DNA from: Nocardia tengchongensis
GTDB taxonomy: Bacteria; Actinomycetota; Actinomycetes; Mycobacteriales; Mycobacteriaceae
Assembly (NCBI RefSeq): GCF_018362975.1
Contig: NZ_CP074371.1
Span: forward strand, 4,898,001-4,962,000
Length of the DNA stretch: 64,000 nucleotides
Direction: 5' to 3'
How positions within the stretch are numbered: position 1 is the stretch's first letter; the number at the start of each line of letters is the position of its first letter. Under the pieces are notes generated by a model, which saw nothing but the letters and a program-made list of their open reading frames with translations, did no database searches and was not told the DNA's origin. Both the position numbers and the translations under genes were made by a program. Shown here piece by piece: positions 49,014 to 63,323 of the stretch.

Positions 49014-49954
49014 TCGGCTGTTCCCATCGTGTCGGCCGCCGGATTGGCGGCGATGAATTCGGTGACCACCGCGGCGAGCTCCGGGCCGCGATCTTCCTGA
49101 AGGAAGTGACCGCCGCCGGCGATGGTGGTGTGGTGCCGACCGGCGGCGCCGGGCACCTTCTCCTGGAAGGCGCGGTGGCCGCCCGCGGTGATCGGGTCAC
49201 CGTCGGAGAAGGCGGTGAGCACCGGCTTTTCGAAGCGCGCCAGCTGTTCCCAGGCCGTGCGGTTGGCCGGGGCGGCGGGATCGTCGGGTCGGGTCGGGAC
49301 CAGCAGCGGGAAGGCTCGCGCGCCCGCCTTGTAGGTCTCGTCGGGGAAGGGCGCGTCGTAGGCGGCGACCACCTCGGGGGTCAGTTCGGTGCGGCAGCCG
49401 CCCGCGATGATCCCGCCGACCGGGAACGTCGGCGTCTCCTGGGAGAACCGCTGCCAGGCGGCGAAGGCGTCGGTGAGTTTCGCGTCGCCGGTGGGCAGGC
49501 CGGTGTTGGCGACGACCACGCGGGCGAAACGCTCCGGATGCTCGGCGACCAGCCGCAAGCCGATCAGGCCGCCCCAGTCCTGACAGACCAGCGTGATGCC
49601 GGTCAGGTCCAGCTGATCGAAAAGGGCCTCGCGCATCCACTCGACGTGGCGGGCATAGGTGTAGTCGGCTCGGTCGGTGGGCTTGTCGCTGCGCCCAAAT
49701 CCGATGAGATCCGGTGCGATACAGCGCAACCCGGCCTTCACCAGCACCGGCACCATGTGCCGGTGCAGGAAGCTCCAGGACGGTTCGCCGTGCAGCAGCA
49801 GCACGATCTCCCCGTCCGGGGGGCCTTCGTCGAGATAGTGCAACCGCAGGCGGGTGTCGCTCCCGTCCCCGGCGGCCACCTCGGTGTAGTGCGGTTCGAA
49901 TGGGAAGTCGGGCAGGGCGGTGAATCGCTCGTCCGGTGTCCGCGATGCGTGCAT
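49010..49954 (-). CDS. Haloalkane dehalogenase-like alpha/beta hydrolase
   Basis: 314 residues. Family I haloalkane dehalogenase features are clear: HGEPSWSFLHRHM (oxyanion and halide-binding Glu-Trp), nucleophile Asp126 in VCQDWGGLIGLRL, FGRSDKPTDRADYTYARHV, and the final GGGHFLQEDRG with His. It would hydrolyse carbon-halogen bonds; close relatives may instead be epoxide hydrolases. First gene of the unit with the sulfatase and propeller. Divergent from a TetR gene, with a palindrome between. Confidence 0.9.
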   Translation of the reverse strand: MHASRTPDERFTALPDFPFEPHYTEVAAGDGSDTRLRLHYLDEGPPDGEIVLLLHGEPSWSFLHRHMVPVLVKAGLRCIAPDLIGFGRSDKPTDRADYTYARHVEWMREALFDQLDLTGITLVCQDWGGLIGLRLVAEHPERFARVVVANTGLPTGDAKLTDAFAAWQRFSQETPTFPVGGIIAGGCRTELTPEVVAAYDAPFPDETYKAGARAFPLLVPTRPDDPAAPANRTAWEQLARFEKPVLTAFSDGDPITAGGHRAFQEKVPGAAGRHHTTIAGGGHFLQEDRGPELAAVVTEFIAANPAADTMGTAE

Positions 49955-49973
49955 GGTCAGACCCTAAATGTAT

Positions 49974-49990
49974 TTGCACGCCGCGTGCAA
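49974..49990. promoter_or_regulatory. Putative TetR operator between the dehalogenase and tetR genes
   Basis: TTGCACG-CCG-CGTGCAA is a perfect 7-base inverted repeat with a 3-base spacer, in the 67-base gap between divergent starts. Confidence 0.6.
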
Positions 49991-50021
49991 CAATTGTTTT
50001 TCCTGTGTAGGGTTGCCATCG

Positions 50022-50579
50022 ATGGACGGACGGACCGCACGAGCAGCCAAGAACCGCCAGGCAGTCCTCGAGGCGGCCCTGGCGCTCATCGACGAGGGCA
50101 ACCTGCAGCCCACCGCCCAGGCGGTCGCCGAACGGGCCGGCGTCGCGACACGCTCGGTATACCACCACTTCCGGGACCTGGAGACGCTGTATGTCGACGC
50201 CGCTCAGACCCAGATCGCCCGGCACTGGGTCGTGCTGCTGGAACCCGTCGACGGCGACCTGGCCGAACGCATCGACCGCCTGGTGACGTTGCGCTCGGAA
50301 TTGTTCGAGAACGTCGCGAGCACCCGCCGCGCCGCCCTGCTGCGCGAATACGAATCCGTTGTGCTCTCCGAACGATTGACGGAGAGCCGCGCCGCGCTGC
50401 GCGCTCACCTGCGCACCCACCTGCCCGAACTCGACGCCCTCGACCCAGCGGCGCGCGAGGCCGTCTTCGCGATCTGCTCCTGGGAGACCTGGGACGTCCT
50501 GCGCCGCCACCAAACCCTGCCGGTCGACGCGGCCCGCGCCGCCGTCACCGCCGTCCTCACCCGGATGCTCTCCGGCTGA
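50022..50579 (+). CDS. TetR-family regulator
   Basis: 185 residues. The helix-turn-helix reads AVLEAALALIDEGNLQPTAQ then AVAERAGVATRSVYHHFRDL. The C-terminal ligand domain is helical with WETWDVLRRHQTLP. It probably represses itself and the divergent dehalogenase-sulfatase unit. A DUF1330 gene follows 22 bases on and is likely co-transcribed. Confidence 0.9.
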   Translation: MDGRTARAAKNRQAVLEAALALIDEGNLQPTAQAVAERAGVATRSVYHHFRDLETLYVDAAQTQIARHWVVLLEPVDGDLAERIDRLVTLRSELFENVASTRRAALLREYESVVLSERLTESRAALRAHLRTHLPELDALDPAAREAVFAICSWETWDVLRRHQTLPVDAARAAVTAVLTRMLSG

Positions 50580-50601
50580 GCCACGAGAAGGAGTCACCCC
50601 C

Positions 50602-50957
50602 ATGGCCGTCGTGCCCGACCCCGAACAGTTCGCCCGCTTCGCCACCACCCCGACGAGGGACCGGTCGCGATGCTCAACCTCATCAAATTCCAGGACCGCG
50701 CCGAATACGCGAGCTACGGTGTCGCGGTCCTGGCCATGGTCGCGAAGCAGGGCGGCCGCCTGCTCTGGCACGGCGAACCGACCCAAACCCTCATCGGCGA
50801 CGCCGACTGGGACTACGTGGCCCTGGTCGAATACCCCAGTCGCGCAGCATTCATCGACATGGTCACCGCCCCGGAATACGACGAGATCCACCAGCACCGC
50901 GAGTCCGGCATCGACTACACGACCCTGATCGCCTGCCGTCCGCTACCCACCCCCTGA
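50602..50957 (+). CDS. DUF1330 family protein, with an apparent frameshift
   Basis: About 118 residues. The small ferredoxin-like DUF1330 pattern is plain: AMLNLIKFQDRAEYASYG, WDYVALVEYPSRAAFIDMVT and EYDEIHQHRESGI. The start at 50602 has AAGGAG. The frame breaks at TTP; one C added in the run at 50648-50651 gives TTPDEGPVAMLNLIKF, the normal family opening. Function unknown. Same transcript as the TetR gene. Confidence 0.85.
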
Positions 50958-51000
50958 TCTCCCGGCCGGTGGACCCCAGTGGACCCGTTGACCTCCGCCG

Positions 51001-51588
51001 TCACACCGCGGAATTCGGCTGGGGCCGAAGGCCATCCAGCACGATGCGCAGCACGCGGGCGGCGGCCTCGGGGTCCGGGTCGCCCGGACCGGAGTGCACC
51101 TGCAGGGTCATCAGTAGCTTCACGTCGTCGGCGGCGATGTCCGCGCGCAGATCACCGTCGGCGCGAGCCTGGGTGATCATCTCGTCGACGTACTCCGAGA
51201 TTCGGTCGCGCACTTCGAACAGCGCGGCATGCGCTTTGATCGCGCGGTGCAGGGTGGGCTCGATGGCCGAGGCCAGTGCGCCCAGCCGCAATTCCAGGCA
51301 TTCCGCCAGGAAGCGGGTCAGTCCGGCCCAGGCCGTGGGTTCCTCGTCGCGGGCCGCGGCGGCCATCTCGGCGAGCCGGGTCAGGTGGGCGTGGCTGACG
51401 CCGACGATGAGCGCGTCCCGGTCCGGGAAGCGGCGGTACAGGGTGCCGACCCCGACGCCGGCGCGGTCGGCGATGTTCTTCATGGGGACGTCGGTGCCGT
51501 GGTCGCGAAAGGCGTCCAGCGCGGCGTTCAGGATCTGATCCCGATTGCCGCGGGCGTCGGCCCGCAATCGTTCGGACGTGATCCTCAC
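51001..51588 (-). CDS. TetR-family regulator
   Basis: 195 residues. The N-terminal helix-turn-helix is NRDQILNAALDAFRDHGTDV, then NIADRAGVGVGTLYRRFPDR. The C-terminal domain fits the common SbtR-like kind (LTRFLAECLELRLGALASAI). It is divergent from an FAD monooxygenase gene with two operator-like repeats between, so it is probably that gene's repressor. Confidence 0.92.
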   Translation of the reverse strand: MRITSERLRADARGNRDQILNAALDAFRDHGTDVPMKNIADRAGVGVGTLYRRFPDRDALIVGVSHAHLTRLAEMAAAARDEEPTAWAGLTRFLAECLELRLGALASAIEPTLHRAIKAHAALFEVRDRISEYVDEMITQARADGDLRADIAADDVKLLMTLQVHSGPGDPDPEAAARVLRIVLDGLRPQPNSAV

Positions 51589-51602
51589 CTCCGGAGGAAT
51601 AT

Positions 51603-51663
51603 GTGGACGAAATTGTTCCGCTTACCGTAGCATGGCTTAAGTGGACGAAAGTCGTCCGCTTAA
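51603..51663. promoter_or_regulatory. Two TetR operator copies upstream of the FAD monooxygenase
   Basis: The inner copy TTAAGTGGACGA-AAG-TCGTCCGCTTAA (51637-51663) has 12-base arms with one mismatch. A degenerate second copy begins GTGGACGAAATTG at 51603, 38 bases away, and also ends in CCGCTTA. Confidence 0.6.
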
Positions 51664-51681
51664 CTGGACGGAGTGCGACAC

Positions 51682-52794
51682 ATGGGCGCATCGGTACTGA
51701 TCTCCGGCGCGGGCGTCGGCGGCTCGACCCTGGCCTACTGGCTCGAGCGGAACGGCTTCGACGTGACGGTGGTGGAACGCGCGGCCGGACAGCGATCCAG
51801 CGGAAACCCCGTCGATGTGCGCGGGGCCGCACTGGATGTCGTCGAACGGATGGGCATCCGCGATGACTTGAAAGCCGCGGGGACCGAGGTCGATCGGCTG
51901 ACCTTCGTCGACGCGGCCGGGCGGCGGATCGGTTCGATGCGGACCTCCGGTGGCCGCGGCGGCGGGAACCGCGATATCGAGCTGGCCCGCGCGGAATTGG
52001 CGGCCATCCTGCTGGAATCGGCCAAGGCGCGGGCCGAGATCTATTGGGGTGACAGCATTTCCGGTATCGAGCAGGACGATTCGGGAGTGCACGTCACCTT
52101 CGAGCGCGCCGCGCCCGCCCGGTTCGACTATGTGGTGGGCGCGGACGGACTGCACTCCGTGGTGCGCCGCCTGGTGTTCGGCGACGAACAGGGGTTCGTG
52201 CAGCACATGGGCATGTACGTCGCCACGCTCCCGGTGGACCGGACCTTCGGCGGCGATCGGGAGGTGGTCATGTACAACGCGCCGGGAACGTCGGTGTCGG
52301 TGCATCCGGCGGGCGGAAAACCCCTCGCCGCCTTCATTTTCCGTAGCCCCGCCGTGGCCGGGTACGACTATCGGGACACCGAACAGCACAAGCGCCTGGT
52401 GATCGACGCCTACCGCGGGCGCGCCGGGATGTTCGACGAGCTGCTCGACCAGGTACGCACCGCCGCCGACCTCTACTTCGACGCGGTCTGCCGAGTCTCG
52501 TTGCCCGGCTGGACGAAAGGCCGCGTCACACTGCTCGGCGACGCCGGGTCCAGCCTGTCGCTGTTCGGCGCCGGCTCCAGCCTCGCCATCGCGGGCGCGC
52601 ACACCCTCGCCGAGGAGCTGGGCCGCGCGCCCGGCGACCCGGGCGTCGCGCTGCGTCGCTACGAACAGCGGCAGCGGGAGCTGGCGAAACCGGCCCTGCG
52701 CGGATTTCGGGTGGCGAGCGAGCTGTTGGTGCCGGGCTCCCGGGTCACCATCGCGCTGCGTAATGCCGCCGTCCGGGTGGCGTCCCGGTTCTGA
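51682..52794 (+). CDS. FAD-dependent monooxygenase (PheA/UbiH class)
   Basis: 370 residues. The FAD Rossmann motif is ISGAGVGGSTLAYWLERNG, the DG motif is YVVGADGLHSVVRRLV, and the GD motif is VTLLGDAGSSLSLFGAGSSL. These mark a group A aromatic hydroxylase fold such as those that modify tetracycline- or rifamycin-like drugs. A divergent TetR gene supports an inducible detoxification role, which is an inference. The ATG at 51682 was used; a GTG at 51673 is also in frame. Confidence 0.9.
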   Translation: MGASVLISGAGVGGSTLAYWLERNGFDVTVVERAAGQRSSGNPVDVRGAALDVVERMGIRDDLKAAGTEVDRLTFVDAAGRRIGSMRTSGGRGGGNRDIELARAELAAILLESAKARAEIYWGDSISGIEQDDSGVHVTFERAAPARFDYVVGADGLHSVVRRLVFGDEQGFVQHMGMYVATLPVDRTFGGDREVVMYNAPGTSVSVHPAGGKPLAAFIFRSPAVAGYDYRDTEQHKRLVIDAYRGRAGMFDELLDQVRTAADLYFDAVCRVSLPGWTKGRVTLLGDAGSSLSLFGAGSSLAIAGAHTLAEELGRAPGDPGVALRRYEQRQRELAKPALRGFRVASELLVPGSRVTIALRNAAVRVASRF

Positions 52795-52815
52795 GTTCCG
52801 GACGGCGACACGACC

Positions 52816-53646
52816 TCAGTGGGCGTGCGCGGCGACCTTCGCGACCGGGTGCGTCGTGGTCACCAGTTTCGCCGGGTAGAGCGTCTGCGCGAACTTCCGG
52901 TCCTGATCGTCGATATCGAGGCCACCGGGCACCGGACGGCCGTCGCGCATGATCGATCCCGGCAGCTGGTAGCACATGATCGACACCGTATCCGTCGGCG
53001 TCGCAATGAGACTGGAGTCCTCGAGCGGGGTCAGGACCTGAGCTTTCGTGGTCGCCGCGCTCCAGCCGTCGGCCTCGAGGAAGTAGCGGATCGCCTTCTT
53101 CGGGTCGATGTTCTCGACCACCTCGCGCCGCAGGTGCTCGTGCGGGAAGCCCAGGGTGTGGCCGGTTTCGTGGCGGACGACGCGCTTGTATTCGCTCTCG
53201 TCGGTGTCCATCGAGAAGGAATCCAGATTCATCGTCGGCTGGTCGGCCGCGATGTGCAGGATGTCGGTGCCCAGGTAGGACCAGTACCCGTCGCCGGGTG
53301 TGCGCGCGATGCGCACTTCCGCGTCGTTGCTGCGGCTTTCGGAGAATTTGATGTTCGCGCCCGGCGACCACGCGTTCATGTGACTGATGATGCGCGCCTT
53401 CAGGTCGGCGGCGTCGGTGTCGAGGAAATGGACCGCGAGGTGGACGCCGCCGCTCTTCCAGTACTTGGTGGTCATCGCGGAGATGAACTCCTTGGTGACC
53501 GTGCCCGCGGGGAGCAGCGCCGTCACCGGCCTGACGTACGGGCGGTTGGCGGGATTGATCTCCACGGCGGTCTTGGCGGCCGCGAACAGGTCTGTGCCGG
53601 GCAGGCTCTTGGGGGTGCAGACTTTGATGGTGGCTGGGCTGGACAT
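52816..53646 (-). CDS. Astacin-like metalloprotease without a signal peptide
   Basis: 276 residues. The metzincin zinc motif RHETGHTLGFPHEH (His159, Glu160, His163, His169) and a Met-turn-like TVSIMCYQLPGSIM place it near the astacin/M12A group. Unusually, the N-terminus (MSSPATIKVCTPKSLPGTDL) shows no secretion signal. It is the last gene of a four-gene operon with an MBL enzyme two bases upstream. The substrate is unknown. Confidence 0.85.
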   Translation of the reverse strand: MSSPATIKVCTPKSLPGTDLFAAAKTAVEINPANRPYVRPVTALLPAGTVTKEFISAMTTKYWKSGGVHLAVHFLDTDAADLKARIISHMNAWSPGANIKFSESRSNDAEVRIARTPGDGYWSYLGTDILHIAADQPTMNLDSFSMDTDESEYKRVVRHETGHTLGFPHEHLRREVVENIDPKKAIRYFLEADGWSAATTKAQVLTPLEDSSLIATPTDTVSIMCYQLPGSIMRDGRPVPGGLDIDDQDRKFAQTLYPAKLVTTTHPVAKVAAHAH

Positions 53647-53648
53647 GA

Positions 53649-54919
53649 CTACTCCTGGTGGTGATTCGGTGCGGTGAGGGTGACCTCGGTCCAGATATCG
53701 CCGTGGACGGCGAGCCGGCCGGGGACTGCGTCGGGCGGCTGATCCGCCCGGACAACCATGTGGTGATGACTCTCGAGCGACTCGACCAGTGACTTCTTGG
53801 GTATGGTCTTCACCCAGCGCTGCACCGGCCCGAACGGGACCATCGCGTATCCGGCGGTCTGCCAATCCTTTTCGACGAATCTTCGAGGGGTGGCGTTGTG
53901 CGAACCATGGTGGCCGACCTTGTAGAAGGCCAGGTCGGCCAGCAGTTCGACATTGCTTGCGTCGGAGAACACGTAATCCCAGGCGCCCTGCTGCGCGTCA
54001 CCTGGGAACAGCAGGCGGGTTCCGGAGATGTCGAGGACGAAGAAGACGCTGGTGTTGTTCACCGCGTTCTCCAGAATCGCGGCGGCCCGCAGCAATCGGT
54101 CGTCGTCGTGCACGAGTTTCTGTAGGGCGAGGTCCGCCTTGGCTTCCGGGAGCCGGCCAGGCAGCGGGCCGGAGACGATGTAGCGCGGATGGAACAGCGG
54201 GGTGAGTGTGGCATCGGTGTCGCCGGCGGCCGCGCGCACCAGCGGCCACGACTGCTGCGCGGGCGGGTCCATCCGTTTGAGGAAGTTGATGTCGCGCGAG
54301 GGGCCCAGGACATGGGCGACCAGACCGACCCGATCCACGGCGATCCGGTTCTCGGCCTCCTGCTTGCTGGGCAGGAATCGAACCCGGTGGGGCGCGGCGA
54401 ATCCGAGTTGATTGCGACCCAGCAGCCGATCGGTCGCACCGGCGTTGCCCTGCGCGTTCAGCGCGAACATCCGGGCCTGCAACACGCCCGTGGGCACGGC
54501 ACGACCGGCGAATTCCGCGACGCGCCGCTCGCCGAGCGCCAGCAGGCCGTTGGCGGCATCGGTCTGCCCGCCGCGGATCCGGCGTGCGTCCGCGTCGTTC
54601 GGGTCCTCAACGAACGGCACCCACACCTCGTCCACCAGCACCTGTTCCCATTCCTCGCAGGCGAATCCGGTGATGTGGTCGGCGTGGTGGTGGGTGGCGA
54701 CGACGACGTCGAGGTGCGGCCGGTGGTCGGGGCGGCCTCGGTGAGGTCGGCGATGATCGCGCGCACGGACTCCTGGATCGGGCGGGCCCGGCCCTGACTG
54801 TGCACGCCGCAGTCGACCAGCATCCGCCAGGTCTCGGGCCCGCGCTGGACGGTCACGGTGAAGGCGTCACCGAAACCCACGTTGTACATTCGAACGGAAA
54901 TCTTTGTGCCGGTGTCCAT
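53649..54919 (-). CDS. MBL-fold (ComEC-like) metallohydrolase, with an apparent frameshift
   Basis: About 424 residues. The MBL zinc motif appears only after the frame is corrected: one base added in the plus-strand G run at 54729-54732 gives VVVATHHHADHITGF (His77-79, Asp81, His82). Downstream LLFPGDAQQGAW and FYKVGHHGSHNATPRRF supply the remaining metal ligands. The long insert between the two halves is unusual. Members range from nucleases to phosphodiesterases. It has no signal peptide and is packed seven bases after the gluzincin gene. Confidence 0.8.
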
Positions 54920-54926
54920 CTCGCAC

Positions 54927-56853
54927 CTACTCACCGGTCTCCGAATGGATGGTGGCGAAGCCCAGGCGGTGGATCGCGTGCTCGGCGGTCCAGTCGCTCA
55001 ACGGGTCGGCGCCCTCGAGATGCTCGAACCACTCGGTCATTTCGGCGAGCCGCTGCTTGCCGGCCGCATGGAATTCCCGGGCATTGTCGTCGGTGACCGC
55101 GGCCGGGTCGCTGAGCGGCAGCGGCTTCGCGATGATGTAGTCCACGCTGCCGTCGGCGCGGACGACCAGGGCGGTGCCCGCGCGAATCGCCGGCGGCTTG
55201 TACTGTTTTCGGGTCCTCGAGGTCCGCGCGCCGCTGCAGCAGCTGGATGGCCAGTTCGGGCCGGGGCAGCCGATCACCGGCCCGGCGGTAGGACACGTGG
55301 ATGCCTTCACAGCTGATCGGGAACTTCGGATCGAGCCCCAGCTGCAGGGCGTTCGCGCGGACCCAGGCGGTGACCCCGATGGCGACCTCGCGGAAGACCG
55401 AACTCGTCGTCGGGGGCTCCGGCAGCGGAGAGTTGCCGTTGCCGTTGCCTTCCGGCGCGGGCGGTGTGCGCAATTCGCCCGCGGTGCCGATCGGATCCAG
55501 GTCGCGTGACGCCGACAGGATCACCCGGGACAGATCCACCGCGTGCTTGCCCCGGCTGAGATTCAGTCCGGTGTCAGGCTGGTGCCACACCAGCGCCTCA
55601 TCGGTCAGCGAGGTGACACTGGTCGGCCAGATGCCGCGGCGCCGGAGCGCCTCCACCAGGGTGCTGCGCAGGTGTTGCCGATCCTCGGGGTACAGGCCGC
55701 GGTCCGCGGTGACGATCGCGCGCACCACATCACCGAACCGGACATCCACCACCGGCAGATAGTCGAAGGCGCGCACCACCATTCCGAGCATGCGATCGGC
55801 GGTCCGCACGGCCTCATCGGCGATACGGGACACCAGATCCGGGTGCAGATGACCGGGAGGCAGGACACCCGTACCGCCGGTCGCGATGCGCAGCAGATCC
55901 GCGATCGCGCTCTGATAGGCATCGAGATAGGCGTCGAACACCGCGGCCACGAAGCGCGCGCCGAGTTCGTGCGGCTCCTGGGCGGCGATGAACTGGTTGG
56001 GTGTACGGTCCGGGTTCCTGATCGCCGACCGCAGGGCCGCGCCGCGACCGGTGGATTCGCCGAATTCCCGGGCCAGATCCAGCAGTCCGGCGCTCTTGCC
56101 GAGTTCTCCCGCGGTCGTCGCGATGGCGTCGAGGACGACGTCGCGGTGCGTGAAATGCTGGAACAGGGCCATCAGGTCGGCGACGGCCTCGTGCCAGGCG
56201 AAGACGTCGCGGTGGGTGGATTCGCTGTAGAGCCGCCGGATTCGATGCACGATCGCGTGGGTCACCTCGTGCGCGACGATGTCGCTCGACAGGCAGGTGA
56301 AGATGATCTGGTGCGGGAGATTCGCGCCCGGATTCTCGGCATCGGCGCGGTAGTAGCCGAACAGCACGGCGCGGCGCTGCGGATCGAAATACGCGTTCTG
56401 CCCTTCGAAGGCGTGCGGAACCAACCGCAGGACCTGTTCGTGATGCCATCGGAAGCGGCGACCCATGAATCGCTCGAACCGCTCCAGAACGCTCATCGCG
56501 ACCGCGTACACGACCTGTTGATGGGCCCGGGGATCGCTCTCGGAGGGGCGAATTCCGTCCTGCGCCAACAGATACGGATCATCGAGGTCGATCGGTGCGT
56601 ACCATTTCTCGCGGCTGGCGTCGTAGTCGATGACCTGCACGAGTTCGCCGTCCGGGCCCGGGCCGCGGATCTTCTCGAACGGGATGTCCAGGGTCAGGAA
56701 GCGGCCGGTCAAGCGCGTCGACATCGGATCGAAGGCGAAGGTGCGCAAGCGGCGCCGGGCGGGCGGGCAGATGCCGCCCATGCTGTAGGCCACCGTTCTC
56801 GCACCGGCCGCGGGCAGGGTCACACGGTCGGCAACAGGTGCGGTTTCGTCCAT
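54927..56853 (-). CDS. Gluzincin-type metallopeptidase, with an apparent frameshift near the end
   Basis: About 642 residues. HEVTH (His195, Glu196, His199) followed 23 residues later by Glu222 in WHEAVADL gives a gluzincin zinc site, but I do not recognise the family by name. There is no signal peptide. Residues 400-640 form a second, uncharacterised region. Near the C-terminus the frame changes at DLEDPK: removing one A from the run at 55206-55209 (T on the plus strand) gives DPKQYKPPAIRAGTALVV and reaches the stop at 54927. The start overlaps the DUF2235 gene by 34 bases and has GGAGG upstream. Confidence 0.75.
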
Positions 56854-57881
56854 TGTTCGTCCTCCCACCGGACTTCTCGCGGGATTCGTTTGCCATAGTT
56901 CGCGTCGGCTTCGCACCGATCGCGCACACTCGCGTGCACCCGGGCATCGGCCGGAATGCGGCGGTGGCGGTAGGTGAGCAACGCCCAGATCCACCCCATC
57001 CGATGCACGCGTCCGTTCGCGTGCTCCACACTCAACGTGCAGATGTCTTGGTAGGAATGGGCTTTCAGGAGGATTCCGGCCTCGATGGCGCCGTCGGTGA
57101 TCCATTTGAGGGCGATCTCGGCCAGTCGCGGATCGTCCTCGAACGTTCCGCCGACATCGGAATGGACGCCCGCGAACCACGCTTCGTCGAGCACCGGCCG
57201 CTGCCCCTTGGGGATCACCAGGTACTGCTCGTACGGGCGGCGCTTCTCATCGATGGAAACGGCGTGCCGGACCCGCGCCACGTTCGGAATCTGCCGCGTG
57301 AAGGGCCAGTGCAGGTCCCATCGGAACAGCCCGGCCGCCTTCACCGTGTCCCAGACCCCCAGATATTCGATGGGAATCGAGAATTCGCCGTCGGGGGTCT
57401 TGGAGCAGAAGGCCCGCGCGTACCGCCGCAGTTCGGGCCAATTGGTCGCCTTGCGGGTGTACGCGCTGACGACATATTGGACGAGATTCTGGCTGCCGGG
57501 GCGCAACAGTCCTGGCTCGTGCAGTAGACCGGCGAGGGCTCGAGCCGTGTACGCGCCCCGGCTGAACCCGAAGACGTAAACCCGGTCGCCCGGCCGCCAA
57601 TGCTCGATCAGATAGGTATAGGCCTCGGCGAGATTCGACCGCAGTCCACTCCCGACGGCCAATCCGAGCATCCGCGACAACCAGCGTGCCGGGGGCGACC
57701 ACGCGCCCCGGGCGCTGAAGGTCCCGACTCCCGGATCGTAAAAGGCGATCTGTTCGGCGGGATTACTCAGGTCGAGCATCTCGAACAGTCGAACGACATT
57801 CGTACTGCCGGTGGCCCGGAGCTGATTGCCCGTCCCGTCGAGACAGATGACGATGTTCTTACCCGTTGATGCTGCAAACAC
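56820..57881 (-). CDS. DUF2235 alpha/beta hydrolase
   Basis: 353 residues. NIVICLDGTGNQLRATGSTN and the nucleophile elbow VFGFSRGAYTARALAGLL identify the DUF2235 family, to which some type VI secretion phospholipase effectors (Tle1) belong. AVSIDEKRRPY and WFAGVHSDVGG (with Asp and His) complete a serine hydrolase triad. It opens the four-gene hydrolase operon. No signal peptide and no secretion partner is seen nearby, so it probably acts inside the cell or is exported by an unknown route. Confidence 0.88.
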   Translation of the reverse strand: MFAASTGKNIVICLDGTGNQLRATGSTNVVRLFEMLDLSNPAEQIAFYDPGVGTFSARGAWSPPARWLSRMLGLAVGSGLRSNLAEAYTYLIEHWRPGDRVYVFGFSRGAYTARALAGLLHEPGLLRPGSQNLVQYVVSAYTRKATNWPELRRYARAFCSKTPDGEFSIPIEYLGVWDTVKAAGLFRWDLHWPFTRQIPNVARVRHAVSIDEKRRPYEQYLVIPKGQRPVLDEAWFAGVHSDVGGTFEDDPRLAEIALKWITDGAIEAGILLKAHSYQDICTLSVEHANGRVHRMGWIWALLTYRHRRIPADARVHASVRDRCEADANYGKRIPREVRWEDEQWTKPHLLPTV

Positions 57882-57956
57882 CGTATGAGTGTCACCCTGG
57901 CGGACCAGCCGGTATTGAGTAGCGCGGTACTCGAATTTCGCCGGTTCGGACTCGAA

Positions 57957-63005
<5,049 letters not shown>

Positions 63006-63009
<4 letters not shown>

Positions 63010-63287
63010 GCCGCGTACCCGGTCCGGTCGGCGGCCTCGGCGATGATGTACGCACCGAGTTCGCGGATCGTCGGGTAATCGAAGACGACGGTCGGATCAA
63101 CGTCGATGTCCCACTCGAATTCGATCTCGCCGCACAGGTTCACCGCCGACACCGAATCCAGGCCCAGTTCGGCCAGCGGCACGGCGGGGTCGACAGTGGC
63201 CGGAGCGCAGCCCAGGTACTTGGCCACCCGGGCGGTGAGCCAGTCCACCGCAACGTCATTCCGATGGGCGGGCACGATCGGTCTCAT
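63006..63287 (-). CDS. Acyl carrier protein
   Basis: 93 residues. The phosphopantetheine site is Ser in LAELGLDSVSAVNLCGEIE, followed by a usual helix III (VFDYPTIRELGAYI). AGGAG lies nine bases before the ATG at 63287; an earlier ATG at 63308 lacks a site. It overlaps the PKS start by four bases. It probably accepts the fatty acyl group from the adjacent ligase and passes it to the ketosynthase. Confidence 0.9.
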
Positions 63288-63323
63288 CAGTGGTATCTCC
63301 TGAGTCATTCGAGGGCCTGTCCG

